Of a stretch of DNA of 64,000 bases, positions 1-10,287 are shown one piece after another (position 1 is the first letter of the stretch; each line of letters starts with the position of its first letter). Origin of the DNA: Alopecurus myosuroides (lineage: Eukaryota; Streptophyta; Magnoliopsida; Poales; Poaceae). The position numbers were made by a program, and so were the translations under genes. The stretch covers positions 331,110,482-331,174,481 of the forward strand of contig CM054057.1 in assembly GCA_028641055.1 (NCBI GenBank), in the 5' to 3' direction. The notes beneath the pieces are model-generated. The model was not told where the DNA came from. It saw only the letters and a list, made by a program, of their open reading frames with translations, and did no database searches.

Positions 1-640
1 AAATTATAATGGCAATTTTATTAATCTTACCATGTCAAACAGGGTTTGATTTTGTCTTTTGAATACTCCAATCTAATGTGGTGTATTCGAGAAGTATAAG
101 TTGTAGAACAATTATGCAACTTCTCAGATGTTTTGCTAAACTTGTAACTCAAACTTTATCCTTTATGATCCAATCATAAATACTTGATTATCTTGTTACA
201 TTGATTTTAACTTCATATTAACAACCTTTTGAACCAATTCAAAATGTCAAACTCTGTTCCCTTTAAATAGATATACTCACATATATACTTAAATCATCGA
301 CAGAATTTTATGAAGGAAAAATTAATCCACCATACATGACTACACATAATGGACTATATACATCAATATGTATAATCTCCACTAAATTAGTCGTCCATTC
401 TACTTTGGCCTAAGAACGGAATTCTAGTCATCTTTTGGAAGAGGTCTCACAAGCGTCAATAAAATGACTCCGGAAGTCCATCAATATGGAGTTCCTTCAT
501 GTTTTCCTTTCCGATATGAACTAAAATGGTGGTGTCACAATTTAAGTGAAAATCTTTTTCGTCTTGCAACGTTTAGCATTCAGTCTTATAGATGTTTACT
601 TTACCAACATGATTTATATTAACATATCCATCAATTATGG
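1..640 (-). pseudogene. Copia pol remnant: GAG-pre-integrase and integrase start
   Basis: Reading the minus strand near 525-470 gives HIGKENMKELHIDGLPESF, followed after stops by a KMTRIPFLGQ-like stretch. This is the usual order in plant copia polyproteins: a GAG-pre-integrase helix, the zinc-binding linker and the start of the integrase core. Several in-frame stops and at least one frameshift interrupt it, and the usual cysteines of the zinc site are not preserved. The left part leaves the window. Identification rests on pattern similarity to Angela/BARE-type polyproteins. It is certainly not functional. Confidence 0.6.
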
Positions 641-1340
641 AATATGGTCATCGTTTGAACAATCTCATTTGTTCTCACAAAAGACTAGAACAAAATAACA
701 AATTATTAAGTTCTTCAAATAAATCTTGACTGGTTGGTTCGATACGACAATGAACACAATAACACTTTATTTATGTTCTTGTCATAATCGATTCCACATC
801 TATTACTAGTTCCTTTTAGGCCCTTGTATTTCTTTCATTGCGTTGCTTTGTATGACAACTCATACCAACCAATGTGGTATCAAAATACCAAAAATACTTT
901 GTTAACTAGTAATACATCTATAACTTGTATATCAAGTATATACTCCTGAGCTGGACTTTTCCAGTTATCTTCTTTTCTGCCATATATCTATTTGTAATTC
1001 TATTTTCAATATTCCCTTTCCTTTATAGAAGAATCATTCAACATCAAACAATGCTAGTCTTACTAGCTCATTTTCTTTGGCGTGTTAGTCATATACTATC
1101 ACCCATTGAGTCACACTTTGAGTTTGATTGTTCTACTAATATCACCATATTAATAGCATTCTTCTAAATTCCACTCTTAGCAATTTCCAAGTAAGGTAAG
1201 CTACTTTACCCATACTTCTAATCCATCCCATCATAACAATTTTATGATTAAGTTACTATAGCTCGAAGGAAGGGATTTAGAGGATAATTTTGAGCGCCCC
1301 AACTTCTTGGAATATTCAAATGCCTAGCGTCTTCAATCAT

Positions 1341-1428
1341 TGCATATATTCAGATAATATAAGCAAACATTGTCACGCTAAATTTGCATATATTCAGATA
1401 ATATAAGCAAACATTGTCACGCTAAATT
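1341..1428. repeat. Perfect 44-bp tandem duplication
   Basis: Two identical 44-bp units follow each other without a gap: 1341-1384 and 1385-1428. Each begins TGCATATATTCAG and ends CGCTAAATT. The identity suggests a duplication younger than the surrounding decay of element K. Confidence 0.95.
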
Positions 1429-2036
1429 ATACTCAGTCATGTTGCCACAAATAAGTTTCTAGATATCAATATATCTTTCACTTGATTGTTTCTGAAAACA
1501 ACTCTTTTTAGTTCCTAAATCACCTTGATCAACAAAACATTCTTTTGAAGATAAAGTAATACGGAAGCAACCATGACTCTGGATTCTAAGTAGGAATTAT
1601 TTGCTCTCTAGATCAATTAATCATTAATCACATGGAGCTAGGTAGGAAATACCAAAAATCTACAATAGGACTCAATTTTAAATTTCACTAATACAGTACC
1701 AATCTTAAATGGTATTTACCAGATCATAACAGTTATATCTCAATTAACAATCTAAGTGTAAGGTAGTTATGTGGATGCCAATGACTACTACAAGTTGTGC
1801 AAATTCACTTTGATTTGTTGTTCATGATAAATAAGTTTAAGTTAATTCAAAATTAAACCATGAACTCCCACTCAAAAACAACATCCCTCTTAGTCGTCTT
1901 TAGTGATTGCACGAACCAAATTCACTACAACAAAACCGATCATCACGTGAGATGATGTAGCTTCAAAGGCGAACATCGACATGTTCATCGTATCATCCAT
2001 ATGACTCATGCTTTACCTTTCGGTTACGTGTTCCGA

Positions 2037-2119
2037 GGCCATGTCTGTACATGCTAGGCTCGCCAAGTAGAACCGTAGTATTGCGTGTGTTTCAAGGCCA
2101 TGTCTGTACATGCTAGGCT
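2037..2119. repeat. Dispersed direct repeat of 24 bp
   Basis: The 24 bases 2037-2060 recur at 2096-2119. Both contain CATGTCTGTACATGCTAGGC, and the part TGTCTGTACA is nearly palindromic. The copies sit 59 bp apart in the leader region of element K, between its PBS and the expected gag start. Confidence 0.85.
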
Positions 2120-2930
2120 TGAAAACACCCGTTGTATGCGAACGTTGATTCTGTCACACCCGATCATCACGTGGTGTCTCGAAACGACGAACTTTCTTAA
2201 CGGTGCATACTTAAGGAAGAACACATTATTATCTTGATATTAAGTGAGAGGGATCATCTTATAATGCTATCAACGTTATCTAAGCTAAACAAGATGCATA
2301 AAAAGGATCAACATCACAGACATCACATGAAAGGATAACGTGATATGATATGGTCCTTCTTGCACTTGATCTCCATCATGTGCATTATGGTATGATCTCA
2401 ATCATTCCACCGGCGTGGTACCAAGTACCACGGTACCCCAAACTTGATTGTCCATCAATAAGAAGACAACCATATGGATACCTTCCGGTATATCAATAAT
2501 TTACAAAATAGATCATCTCATAATCAAATTTGTAATATTGACCATATCAATTCACATGCCCAGCAAAAACTAGTTAGACGCTTCTAATTTATTTTTGCAT
2601 ATTTTACGTGGCTTAGGGCTTTCGAGGATAGAACCGTTCATACCTACGAACATCAACCACAACGTTGATAAACACATTTTTAACAACCCTTCATAGATTA
2701 GATCTTAACTATAGTAGGATAAACAGACACCCGCAAGCCACTTATGCAATACAAGTTGCATGTCAGTTGTGGAACAAGTCTCATGTACGTGGACATGTAA
2801 GGTTAGTCCGGGCCGCTTCATCCCACTATGCCACTAAGATCATAAAATAGTCAAGGAGGTAATAACATGATCATCAACGCCCACATACACCTATGTGTTC
2901 TACCCGTACAAAACATCTACGCATAGATCC

Positions 2931-2943
2931 GGCTCTGATACCA
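2931..2943 (-). other. Primer-binding site of element K (initiator Met tRNA)
   Basis: On the minus strand this reads TGGTATCAGAGCC, the standard plant retroelement primer site complementary to the 3' end of initiator methionine tRNA. One base separates it from the LTR edge at 2945. It fixes the minus orientation of K and shows that 2945-4616 is the 5' LTR. Confidence 0.9.
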
Positions 2944-2944
2944 C

Positions 2945-4616
2945 TGAAGGGGAACGTAGCATAGAAAACAAAAATTTTCCTACGCGAGAGATACCCGAAA
3001 GGCCAAGATCTAATCTAGGAGACGAAGTGCAACGGGCAACAAGAGGATTAAGGAGAACACATACCCTCGAAGACTCAAAGTGGTACGAGATCAAATCTCG
3101 TTGTTGGCGTAGTCGTACTCACACCGATCCCGATAGCGAGAAGATGGGCACCGCAATCCGGCGGTGCATCCGTGATCGGTCACACGTACGGTTGATGACG
3201 ACCTCCGTTCCCTCGTTCCAGCGGGGCGCGGAAGTAGAGGATCCCTCGGAACTCCAGCAGCACGACGGCGTGGTGTGGTGGAGAAAAACATTGCTCAGGG
3301 CTTCGCCAAGCGCACGAACAAGTGGTGGAGCAGCGGCAGGAGGGAGGAAGAGATGACACAAGTGTGTGTGTGGGGGAGAGGGAGCTCTCACCCCTCCTTT
3401 TATAGGAGGGGATGGCAGCCACGAATTTTTGGCTGCCTCCACCTCTCCCTCATCATGTGAGTGGAGTCTCCACTCAACCCACTCATTCTTCCATGAATTC
3501 CCACTCAAAATCCCAAGGGTTTTCTTTAATAAATAAATAAAACAATTTTATTTCTTTATTTTAATATTTGTTAATTCCATTAACAAACATTAACATATAA
3601 CCCCTTGAGTTAGTTGTTAAATCTATTAACAACCATTTGATAAGAATCCCCTTGAACTATTTCAAAATTACTCGAAACAATTTCGGTGACTATTTCAATA
3701 TTCCCCGAAACAATTTCGGTGCTGTCCAAACTTTTCTCCGATATTCCGTATCCTCTCAAATGCGTCATCGAACCTTAAGTGTGTCACCCTACGGTTCGCG
3801 AATAAGATAGACATGATCGAGACTCCTCTCCGATCAATAATCAACAGCGGGATCTGGAGATCCGTGATGACTCCTATATATTCAACGATGATTCTCGTGA
3901 TCGTGTGAACCAACAACGCCGTGAACTATTCCCTTTGTCTCGCGATATTTTACTTGTCCGAGATTCGATCATTGGTATCAACCATACCTTGTTCAATCTC
4001 GTTACCGACAAGTACTCTTTTCTCGTTCCCGTGATATAACATCCTTTGTGATCATATCACGTGCTTGCAAGCGGTTTCGATGTGATATCACCGAGAGGGC
4101 CCAGAGTATATCTCTCCGTCATTTGGATGGACAAATCCCACTCTTGATCCATGATCCTCAACTAATACTTTCCGAATACTCAACGACACCTTTATAGTCA
4201 CCCTGTTACGGTGTGACGTTTGATGCCATCAAAGCACTCTTCCGGTATCAGTGATTGACATGATCTCATGGTATAAGGAATAAGTTACTTCGTGTGTTTG
4301 ATATAACAATGTAAACTAAATGACTTGATCGCATTGCTATATTCTCTTTGGGTATATGTTCATCACATCATTCTTCTAATGACATGACCCCGTTATTAAT
4401 AACATCCAATGTTCATGATCAGGAAACCTTGATCATCTATTAATCAACGAGCTAGTTAAAAGAGAGGCTTTACTAGGAACCATTGTTTGTTTATTAAGCA
4501 CACATGTATCAACGTTTCCGGTTAATACAATTCTAGCATGAGAAATAAACATTCATCATAAACAAGGAATAAGATAATAACCATTTTATTATTGCCTCTC
4601 GGGCATATTCCCTTCA
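2945..4616 (-). repeat. 5' LTR of copia element K (Angela/BARE-like)
   Basis: This 1672-bp LTR is bounded by TGAAGGG at 2945 and CCCTTCA at 4616, which form an inverted terminal repeat. Read on the minus strand it opens TGAAGGGAATATGCCCGAGA and continues with GGCAATAATAAA. This closely parallels the start of Angela/BARE LTRs, and the length is typical. The PBS at 2931 abuts it. A TATA box lies at 3398-3404. Its right edge cuts into an LTR of element G at 4617, so K is younger than G. The partner LTR lies outside the window, so age and target duplication cannot be checked. Confidence 0.88.
3398..3404 (-). promoter_or_regulatory. LTR promoter TATA box of element K
   Basis: The minus strand reads TATAAAAGGAGGGG, a good TATA box about 450 bp from the U5 end of the LTR. 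This is where promoters of Angela/BARE-type LTRs sit. Transcription would run leftward into the internal region. Confidence 0.6.
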
Positions 4617-4754
4617 TCTGACACTTGGCATCTTGTTAATAGATTAGTCCCGGAAAACGTGTTAAAATGCTATAAAGAAGGGAGAAAACATGTAGCAATT
4701 GGCATAATATCAGCATGGAACATCAGAAATTATAGATACGTTGGAGACGTATCA
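4617..4754 (-). repeat. Truncated 3' LTR of element G
   Basis: These 138 bp match the last 140 bp of the right LTR (9870-10009) almost base for base, ending CGTTGGAGACGTATCA against CGTTGGAGACGTGTCA. The rest of this LTR must lie left of K, off the window. TCTGA at 4617-4621 is the likely copy of the K target site, but its partner is not visible. Confidence 0.88.
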
Positions 4755-4770
4755 AGCATCCCCAACCTTA
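4755..4770 (-). other. Polypurine tract of element G
   Basis: On the minus strand this reads TAAGGTTGGGGATGCT directly before the 3' LTR start. This is the expected place for the plus-strand primer in reverse transcription. Two close relatives of the tract occur inside the element at 6740 and 6797. Confidence 0.75.
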
Positions 4771-7479
4771 GTTCCTACTCGTCCTCGAGTAGGTAAACGA
4801 TAAAACAAAATAATTTCTGAGGTGACATGCTACCACACAATCTTGATCATAATATGTAAAGTAGAGCATGTAAACTAGGATCAAATGAACTAAAGATGTG
4901 ATCTATATTTGATATCAACAAGTAATGCATAAACAAATAAGAAGAAAGAAGAAAACCTTTTAATGAATCAATACTAAAAGACTATCAACCGTGCAAAGTT
5001 TGTTAGAGATGATTTAAGCTTTCAAGAAAAACAATATCATGCACGTCAAACGATCTTCACAACCCCTGTTAGGATCAAGTCAAGCTTCCCACACGATGCA
5101 ATGCTTGAATATTAAACTATTTGCGCACTAAAACAAGCAAGTGTTCTGCGTTGGTCCCTGGCACCGGGATGTTATGGAAAAGAGAACATTATGGGGGGTT
5201 TGGAAGGTCAATGGAAGAAAGGCTCACAAAGCTGAAAATGGTCATTAGACAAGAGAAAGTCTTACAACCGAAGCTATGCAAGGAGTAGGGATTGCCACAC
5301 AATTGATGCACATAGAGCTATAAGTGAATGAAAGCTCTCCAGTGGAACTAGTGGGGGCACATCCAACTTTCTTGCTCACGAAGACCTAGAGCTCATTTGA
5401 GGAGGCTCATCATTGGAATATACAAGCCAAGTTCTATAATGTAAAATTCCCCACATAGTTATGAATGAATGATAACATGAAAACTTTCTAGAAACTGAAG
5501 CATTGGTACTAAACATGAAGCACAAGTGTGGTATAAAGGATAGTGATGTGCCCCCTCTCTTTATTCTCTCTTTGGCCCTTTTTTCTTTTTCTTTTTGGGA
5601 TTTTTCATTTTTATTTTATTTTATATATCCTCATCGGTATGGGCAACATCCTATATTACAATGAATCATCACACTTTTAGTACTCATAACTCATAATGAA
5701 ATATCTCTGATGTATCCAACTGCATGCTCCTGCCAGTGTAGCAGTATGCATAAATAACCATGAAGCTCATCATCAAGTAACATAATGGAGGTGGATGTTG
5801 TGCAGCAATATATCTCGGAATGTCTATGAAAATGCCATGATAGGTAGGTATGGTGGTTGTTTTGAGGAAGAATATATGGTCTTGTGTGTAGGAGAACAAA
5901 GTCCTCCCATGGGATTTGGATGCACTGGCGAAGTTTGCACCAACTCTCAATGTGAGAAAGGGCAATGCATAGTACCGAAGAGGCTAGCAAATATGGATGG
6001 TGGAAGTGCTAGGAACCGCAACATAGACTCACGAGTTAAAAGATTACAGCAAGCAAATCATCTTACAAGGCACAATGCAAATCACTCCAAGAGGGTCCGT
6101 GGCAGTGACAAGTCACTGTAAGCTACCCCGACCGTAGCGCGTAACAAAAGGCCTATAAAAAATGTATCACTCTTAGCAATCATATACCATTGTTTCTATC
6201 AGCTGGTAATTTAAGTGTGGCACATATTATAGTTTCTTAGACCAACCATTAAAAGTTTCTACTTACTAGTCCTTCCCGTTTATCCATTAAGCAAATTAAT
6301 ATCTCAAAACAACAGCAATGATTCAAGTGAAGCAGTTTAGTGATCTACAAGACCATGCAATCTTTTCCACTATACCAACTATCACAATAGCATTCATATT
6401 TCCAAGCAAACACACATATGAGAACCACCTAACTACAAAATCTAACAGCTCTGAACAAAGGATGCATGCAAAACAAGAGCTGGAAGCACTAAAATATCTA
6501 AGCATGAATACTCAACAAATATAAGTGAAGCACAAGAGTATTCTAACGAAAAAGCGGAGCGTGTCTCTCTCCCAAAAAAATATGCTAGGATCCAACTATT
6601 TATTACAGCAAAGAAAACCAAACAAACTTTAAACAAAAATAAAAGACGCTCCAAGTAAAACACATAAGATGTGACCGAATAAAAATATAGTTTCACTAGA
6701 AGTGACCTGATAATTTGTCGATGAAGAAGGGGATGCCTTGGGCATCCCCAAGCTTAGATGCTCGAGTCTTCTTGGAATTTGATGGGATGTACCTTCGGGG
6801 CATCCCCAAGCTTAGGCTCTTCACTCTTCTTGATCACGTCATATCATCCTCTTCTTGACCCTTGAAAACTTCCTTCACACCAAACTTCTCACAATCTTCA
6901 TTAGCAACGTTAGTGCAATCGAGATAATAAATTCACATGGTTCAGTTTCAACACAAGACTAACACTCATAAACACATTAGATACTATCACAAATCCTTTT
7001 AAAACTCTTTTTCTCAAAATAACACCAAAAGAAAGAGATCAAGATGCAAATGCAATTATTGGCATAAATCTGTCAAAACGGGACAACATGTAAATATGAT
7101 TTTTGCGGAAATCTTTTGTTGCTCAAATAACAAAGTGTTCAACTAATAAAAGTTGCGTATATAGCCCAGGATTATGCAAAAAAAAAATTAGGTGATTTTG
7201 AATTTTCTGTGATTTTATACGATTTTAACAGTGGACAGCAGAAATCTGTTTCCTGCGCAGTAATCCGAAATATAGTCTCAACTTTCCACTAGAGGCTTTA
7301 CTTGGCTCAACAAAGACACAAAATAAAAGTTACAGCAGGGTTTCTAGGGAAATAGAAAACACCCAGGTGCAAAGAAATAAAAATAACTGAACGAAAATGG
7401 ACCTAAAATGGAGAAATAAAACTGGCTGTCTCCCGCAATCGCTTTTCTTTTAATGCCTTTCAGCTAGGCACAATGATTT
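4771..7479 (-). other. Non-coding 3' internal region of element G
   Basis: About 2.7 kb lies between the end of the 316-codon frame and the polypurine tract. I see no gene. It contains a pyrimidine-rich plus-strand run near 5575-5625 and the duplicated polypurine tracts at 6740-6814. In complete Athila elements pol would lie in this interval, so it has been lost or replaced. Confidence 0.6.
6740..6814 (-). repeat. Two internal copies of the element G polypurine tract
   Basis: Plus-strand GGGCATCCCCAAGCTTA occurs at 6740-6756 and again at 6798-6814. The reverse complement is TAAGCTTGGGGATGCCC, which differs from the true tract at 4755 by only a few bases. The first copy also forms a short hairpin with GGGGATGCC at 6729. 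They lie about 2 kb upstream of the real 3' LTR. Confidence 0.8.
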
Positions 7480-8430
7480 TCAACAGATGCTCACATAAGA
7501 ATAAGAGTTAAAGCACAATAAGAGAGCATCAAGAATCAAATATAAAACACATTTAATTCTAACCCACTTCCTATGAAAAAGAATCTTATATAAAAACAAG
7601 TCAACGAAGCACAAAGTGACTAGCATAGGAAGACAAAATAAGTGCAACTTCAAAATTTCCAACATAAAGAGGGGAAACTTCATATTATTGATATGCATAA
7701 AACCATGTTTCCCTCTCTCATAATAACTTTCAGTAGCATCATGAATAAAATTAATAATATAGCTATCACATAAAACATTCTTATCACGAGCCACATGCAT
7801 AAAAGAATTAATACTCTCCACATAAGCATAGTCATTCTTATTAATAGTAGTGGGAGCAAATTCAACAAAATAGATATCATTATTATTCTCAACACCATAA
7901 TCATCAAATATAGGAGGCATAGTATCATAAAAATAAATTTTCTCCTCAATAGTAGGTGGACTGAAAATATCATATTCATCATTGTAATCGTCATATATAG
8001 GAAGAATAATATCATCATAAGAAATATAATAATTATCCTCCAAAATGTGTTCATTTGTAAACATGTCATCATTTTTAGTAGGAGGAGATGTATCAAGCAT
8101 ATAATCATCAGTAGCAAAAGGATTTTTAAATACATCATCCACAAGTTTAGAGCTTTCTATATCATGATTTTCAATATCAAAAGTAGTGTGCCTTTCCCAA
8201 TCATGATCACTACTATATGTAACAGGCATAGGCTCATCATCAAAGCAAATTTTCTCCTCCGTGCTTGGGGAACTAAAAAGACCATTTTCATATAAACTAA
8301 ACTCCCCAAGCATAGACTTTTCCATAGCATTAGCAATAATGGTGTTCAAAGAATTTATAGTAATAACATTGCTATTAGCATGCAAATAAAGCTCCATAGG
8401 TTTTTTTAATTTTCTCTTCAAACATTTCAT
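7480..8430 (-). CDS. Orphan 316-aa acidic protein with C-terminal membrane segments, element G
   Basis: This is an uninterrupted frame with a real ATG at 8430-8428, about 165 bases downstream of the PBS, in the place where gag normally starts. I do not recognise a gag, protease or other enzyme fold. The N-terminal 20 residues are basic (MKCLKRKLKK start). Residues 60-200 are strongly acidic and rich in Asp, Tyr and Ile. A motif of the form SP-S/P-T followed by EEKI-x-F occurs at residues 54-62 and 157-166, with a partial copy at 115. Residues 251-285 and 294-307 are strongly hydrophobic and look like two membrane helices. Shorter frames on the plus strand are shadows. The frame is intact although the element is old enough to be truncated. 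Role unknown. Similar frames are, from memory, common in Triticeae Athila-like elements. Confidence 0.6.
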   Translation of the reverse strand: MKCLKRKLKKPMELYLHANSNVITINSLNTIIANAMEKSMLGEFSLYENGLFSSPSTEEKICFDDEPMPVTYSSDHDWERHTTFDIENHDIESSKLVDDVFKNPFATDDYMLDTSPPTKNDDMFTNEHILEDNYYISYDDIILPIYDDYNDEYDIFSPPTIEEKIYFYDTMPPIFDDYGVENNNDIYFVEFAPTTINKNDYAYVESINSFMHVARDKNVLCDSYIINFIHDATESYYERGKHGFMHINNMKFPLFMLEILKLHLFCLPMLVTLCFVDLFLYKILFHRKWVRIKCVLYLILDALLLCFNSYSYVSIC

Positions 8431-8592
8431 GTCCTAACTCAAGATAAAGATTATAAAGCTCTCTCATATTTTTGTTGTTTTCCATTAAGCCTAACTAGTG
8501 AAAACAAGAAACAAAAAGATATAATTGCAGAATCTAAAGGAAATAACTTCGAGCACTCACACCCGAGGATGTGAGTACCTTTTACCTTACCT

Positions 8593-8609
8593 CCCCAGCA
8601 ACGGCGCCA
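8593..8609 (-). other. Primer-binding site of element G (tRNA-Asp)
   Basis: The minus strand reads TGGCGCCGTTGCTGGGG, complementary to the 3' end of plant tRNA-Asp with one mismatch. It lies ten bases from the 5' LTR edge at 8620. It sets the orientation and points to the Athila lineage. Confidence 0.85.
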
Positions 8610-8619
8610 GAAAAGAGCT

Positions 8620-10009
8620 TGATGTCTACGCACGCTTCTATTCTTGTAGACAGTGTTGGGCCTCCAAGTGCAGAGGTTTGTAGAACAGCAGCAAGTTTCC
8701 CTTAAGTGGATCGCCCATGGTTTATCGAACTCAGGGAAGTAGAGGTCAAAGATATCCCTCTCAAGCAACCCTGCAATTAAGATACAAGAAGTCTCTTGTG
8801 TCCCCAACACACCCAATATACTTGTCAGGTATATAGGTGCACTAGTTTGGCGAAGAGATAGTGAAATTCGAGTAATATGGATGGTTATAAGTAATAATAG
8901 CAATCTGAAATAAATATGGCAGCAAGCAAACATGTAGCAGAACAGGCGGAAAATGGTGTTTCAATGCTTGGAAACAAGGCCTAGGGATCCTACTTTCACT
9001 AGTGGACACTCTCAACAATGATCACATAATTGAATAACTAAATATCTTCTCTTCACTATGCTACTCTTAACCCTCTCCGGTTGGATAACGAACACTAATC
9101 ATTGCGTAGGGCTGCAAAAAGCATTCCTTAAAGTAAGCATTCCCATGTCTAGTTAGCCCCACAGCTGTCACTAGAGCGCCCTAGAAGGTACTAGACAAAC
9201 ACCACAATTCATAGAGGAGACACACACGATGTGCACACTGTCACCTTCACACCGCGGGACAAGGTGACTCCAAAGTTCATATTAATAAAACACTTGAGTA
9301 GCACAATAGATGAAGAGTAACATCTACTTATTCAACTAGATTACAAAGCTCACGATCACATATAGATCACACCATGGGAGAGAGAGAGATGCACCACATA
9401 GCTACCGTAGAGCCCTCAGCCTCGGGGGAGAACTACTCCCTCCTCATCATAGGAGACAACAACAATGATGGAGATGGCGGTGGAGTCTATGGAGATGGCT
9501 TCGGGGGCAATTCCCCGTCCCGGCAGGGTGCCAGAACAGAGATTTGTCCCCCGAAACTTGGGTTGACGATGATGGCAGTTGCGGAAGGTTTCGTGGAATT
9601 TCGCCGATTCTTTTAGGGTTTTCCCTTTGGGGAGTATAAATAGGCGAAAGGGCGATGTCGGCGGTTGGCCAGGGGGCCCACACCACCAGGTGCTGTGGCG
9701 AGGGGGACCCGAGCCACCCTATGGTGTGGCCACCCTATGGCCCCCCTCCGGGGCTCTTCGGGACTTCTGGATGCTTCCGGGGAAAATAGGAACCTTGGGA
9801 TTCGTGGGGTCCAATTCCGAGAATATTTCCAGAACAACTTTTCTGAAATAAAAAACTGCAGAAAACGGGGAACTGGCACTTGGCATCTTATTAATAGGTT
9901 AGTCCCGGAAAACGTGTAAAAATGCTATAAAGAAGGGAGAAAACATGTGGCAATTGGCATAATATCAGCATGGAACATAAGAAATTATAGATACGTTGGA
10001 GACGTGTCA
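8620..10009 (-). repeat. 5' LTR of element G
   Basis: This 1390-bp LTR starts TGATGTCTACGCACGC and ends GGAGACGTGTCA. The last 140 bp match the left fragment 4617-4754. A PBS abuts its left edge. Its right edge cuts into LTR fragment I at 10010. The window does not show G's other flank, so its target duplication cannot be read. Confidence 0.88.
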
Positions 10010-10282
10010 GAGTTCATCCCGAGCCATGCCACCTCTCGTTATCACCGCCAATGCACTCCCCTTATGCCGTGGAACCTCCCAAACATTTGCCTGTGGCCAT
10101 TTTCTTGCAGGGCGAGCGTCGCGCCGTCGACAAGAACCGCCGCGACCGCCAACTACCACGCCTCTCCACAGCCCCAACACCCTGTAGCCCCTGCGACACT
10201 GCGCTGCCGCCCCTCGCAGCCCCACGGTGAGCACAACGCCGCCGTCGTTCTTCCGATCACGGCCAGAGAGAGAGAGAGTGAG
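10010..10282 (+). repeat. LTR fragment I, left part
   Basis: GC-rich sequence that is the reverse complement, at clear but imperfect similarity, of the GC-rich block inside the H LTRs (about 14690-14880). The shared landmark is GCAGCCCCACGGTGAGCAC. It continues at 25507 beyond the H insertion. Its left end is cut at 10009 by element G, so the first 1.3 kb or so of this LTR is missing here. Confidence 0.75.
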
Positions 10283-10287
10283 GAGAG
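10283..10287. repeat. Target-site duplication of element H, left copy
   Basis: GAGAG directly before TGTAAGGTCC, repeated at 25502-25506 directly after the right LTR. The site lies in a GA-rich run, so the match is supporting rather than decisive evidence. Confidence 0.8.

Larger units (their letters stand above)
1..2930 (-). mobile_element. Internal region of copia element K, decayed
   Basis: This is the internal part of a minus-strand Ty1/copia element whose 5' LTR is 2945-4616. The element runs off the left edge of the window. The primer-binding site lies next to the LTR at 2931-2943, so gag and pol should read leftward. Only short, stop-ridden pieces of pol are readable (1-640). From 640 to 2930 I see no frame worth calling, only AT-rich sequence with a 44-bp tandem duplication at 1341 and a dispersed 24-bp repeat at 2037. 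Known Angela/BARE elements carry a single gag-pol frame here, so this copy is dead or was always non-coding over this stretch. Confidence 0.7.
4617..10009 (-). mobile_element. Non-autonomous Athila-like gypsy element G
   Basis: A minus-strand element with the 5' LTR on the right (8620-10009), a tRNA-Asp PBS at 8593-8609, a polypurine tract at 4755-4770 and a 3' LTR truncated to 4617-4754 by K. The internal region is only about 3.9 kb. It has no protease, reverse transcriptase, RNase H or integrase. The one long frame is 7480-8430. A tRNA-Asp primer site is characteristic of the Athila lineage, and the LTR text resembles the Sabrina/WHAM group of Triticeae elements. That name is recognition, not a search result. 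It must have moved with enzymes from another element. Confidence 0.85.

Noticed and set aside
2931..2943. tRNA gene fragments at the primer-binding sites
   Set aside because: Only the 12-18 bases complementary to tRNA 3' ends are present, next to LTR edges. No cloverleaf can be formed.
2895..3508. Several frames on both strands over the start of the K LTR
   Set aside because: They lie across the PBS and the U5/promoter part of the LTR, overlap one another in all frames, and carry no motif.
7795..8295. A 166-codon plus-strand frame opposite the G orphan gene
   Set aside because: It is the complementary shadow of the 316-codon frame; its residues are low-complexity Ile/Asn text with no signals of its own.
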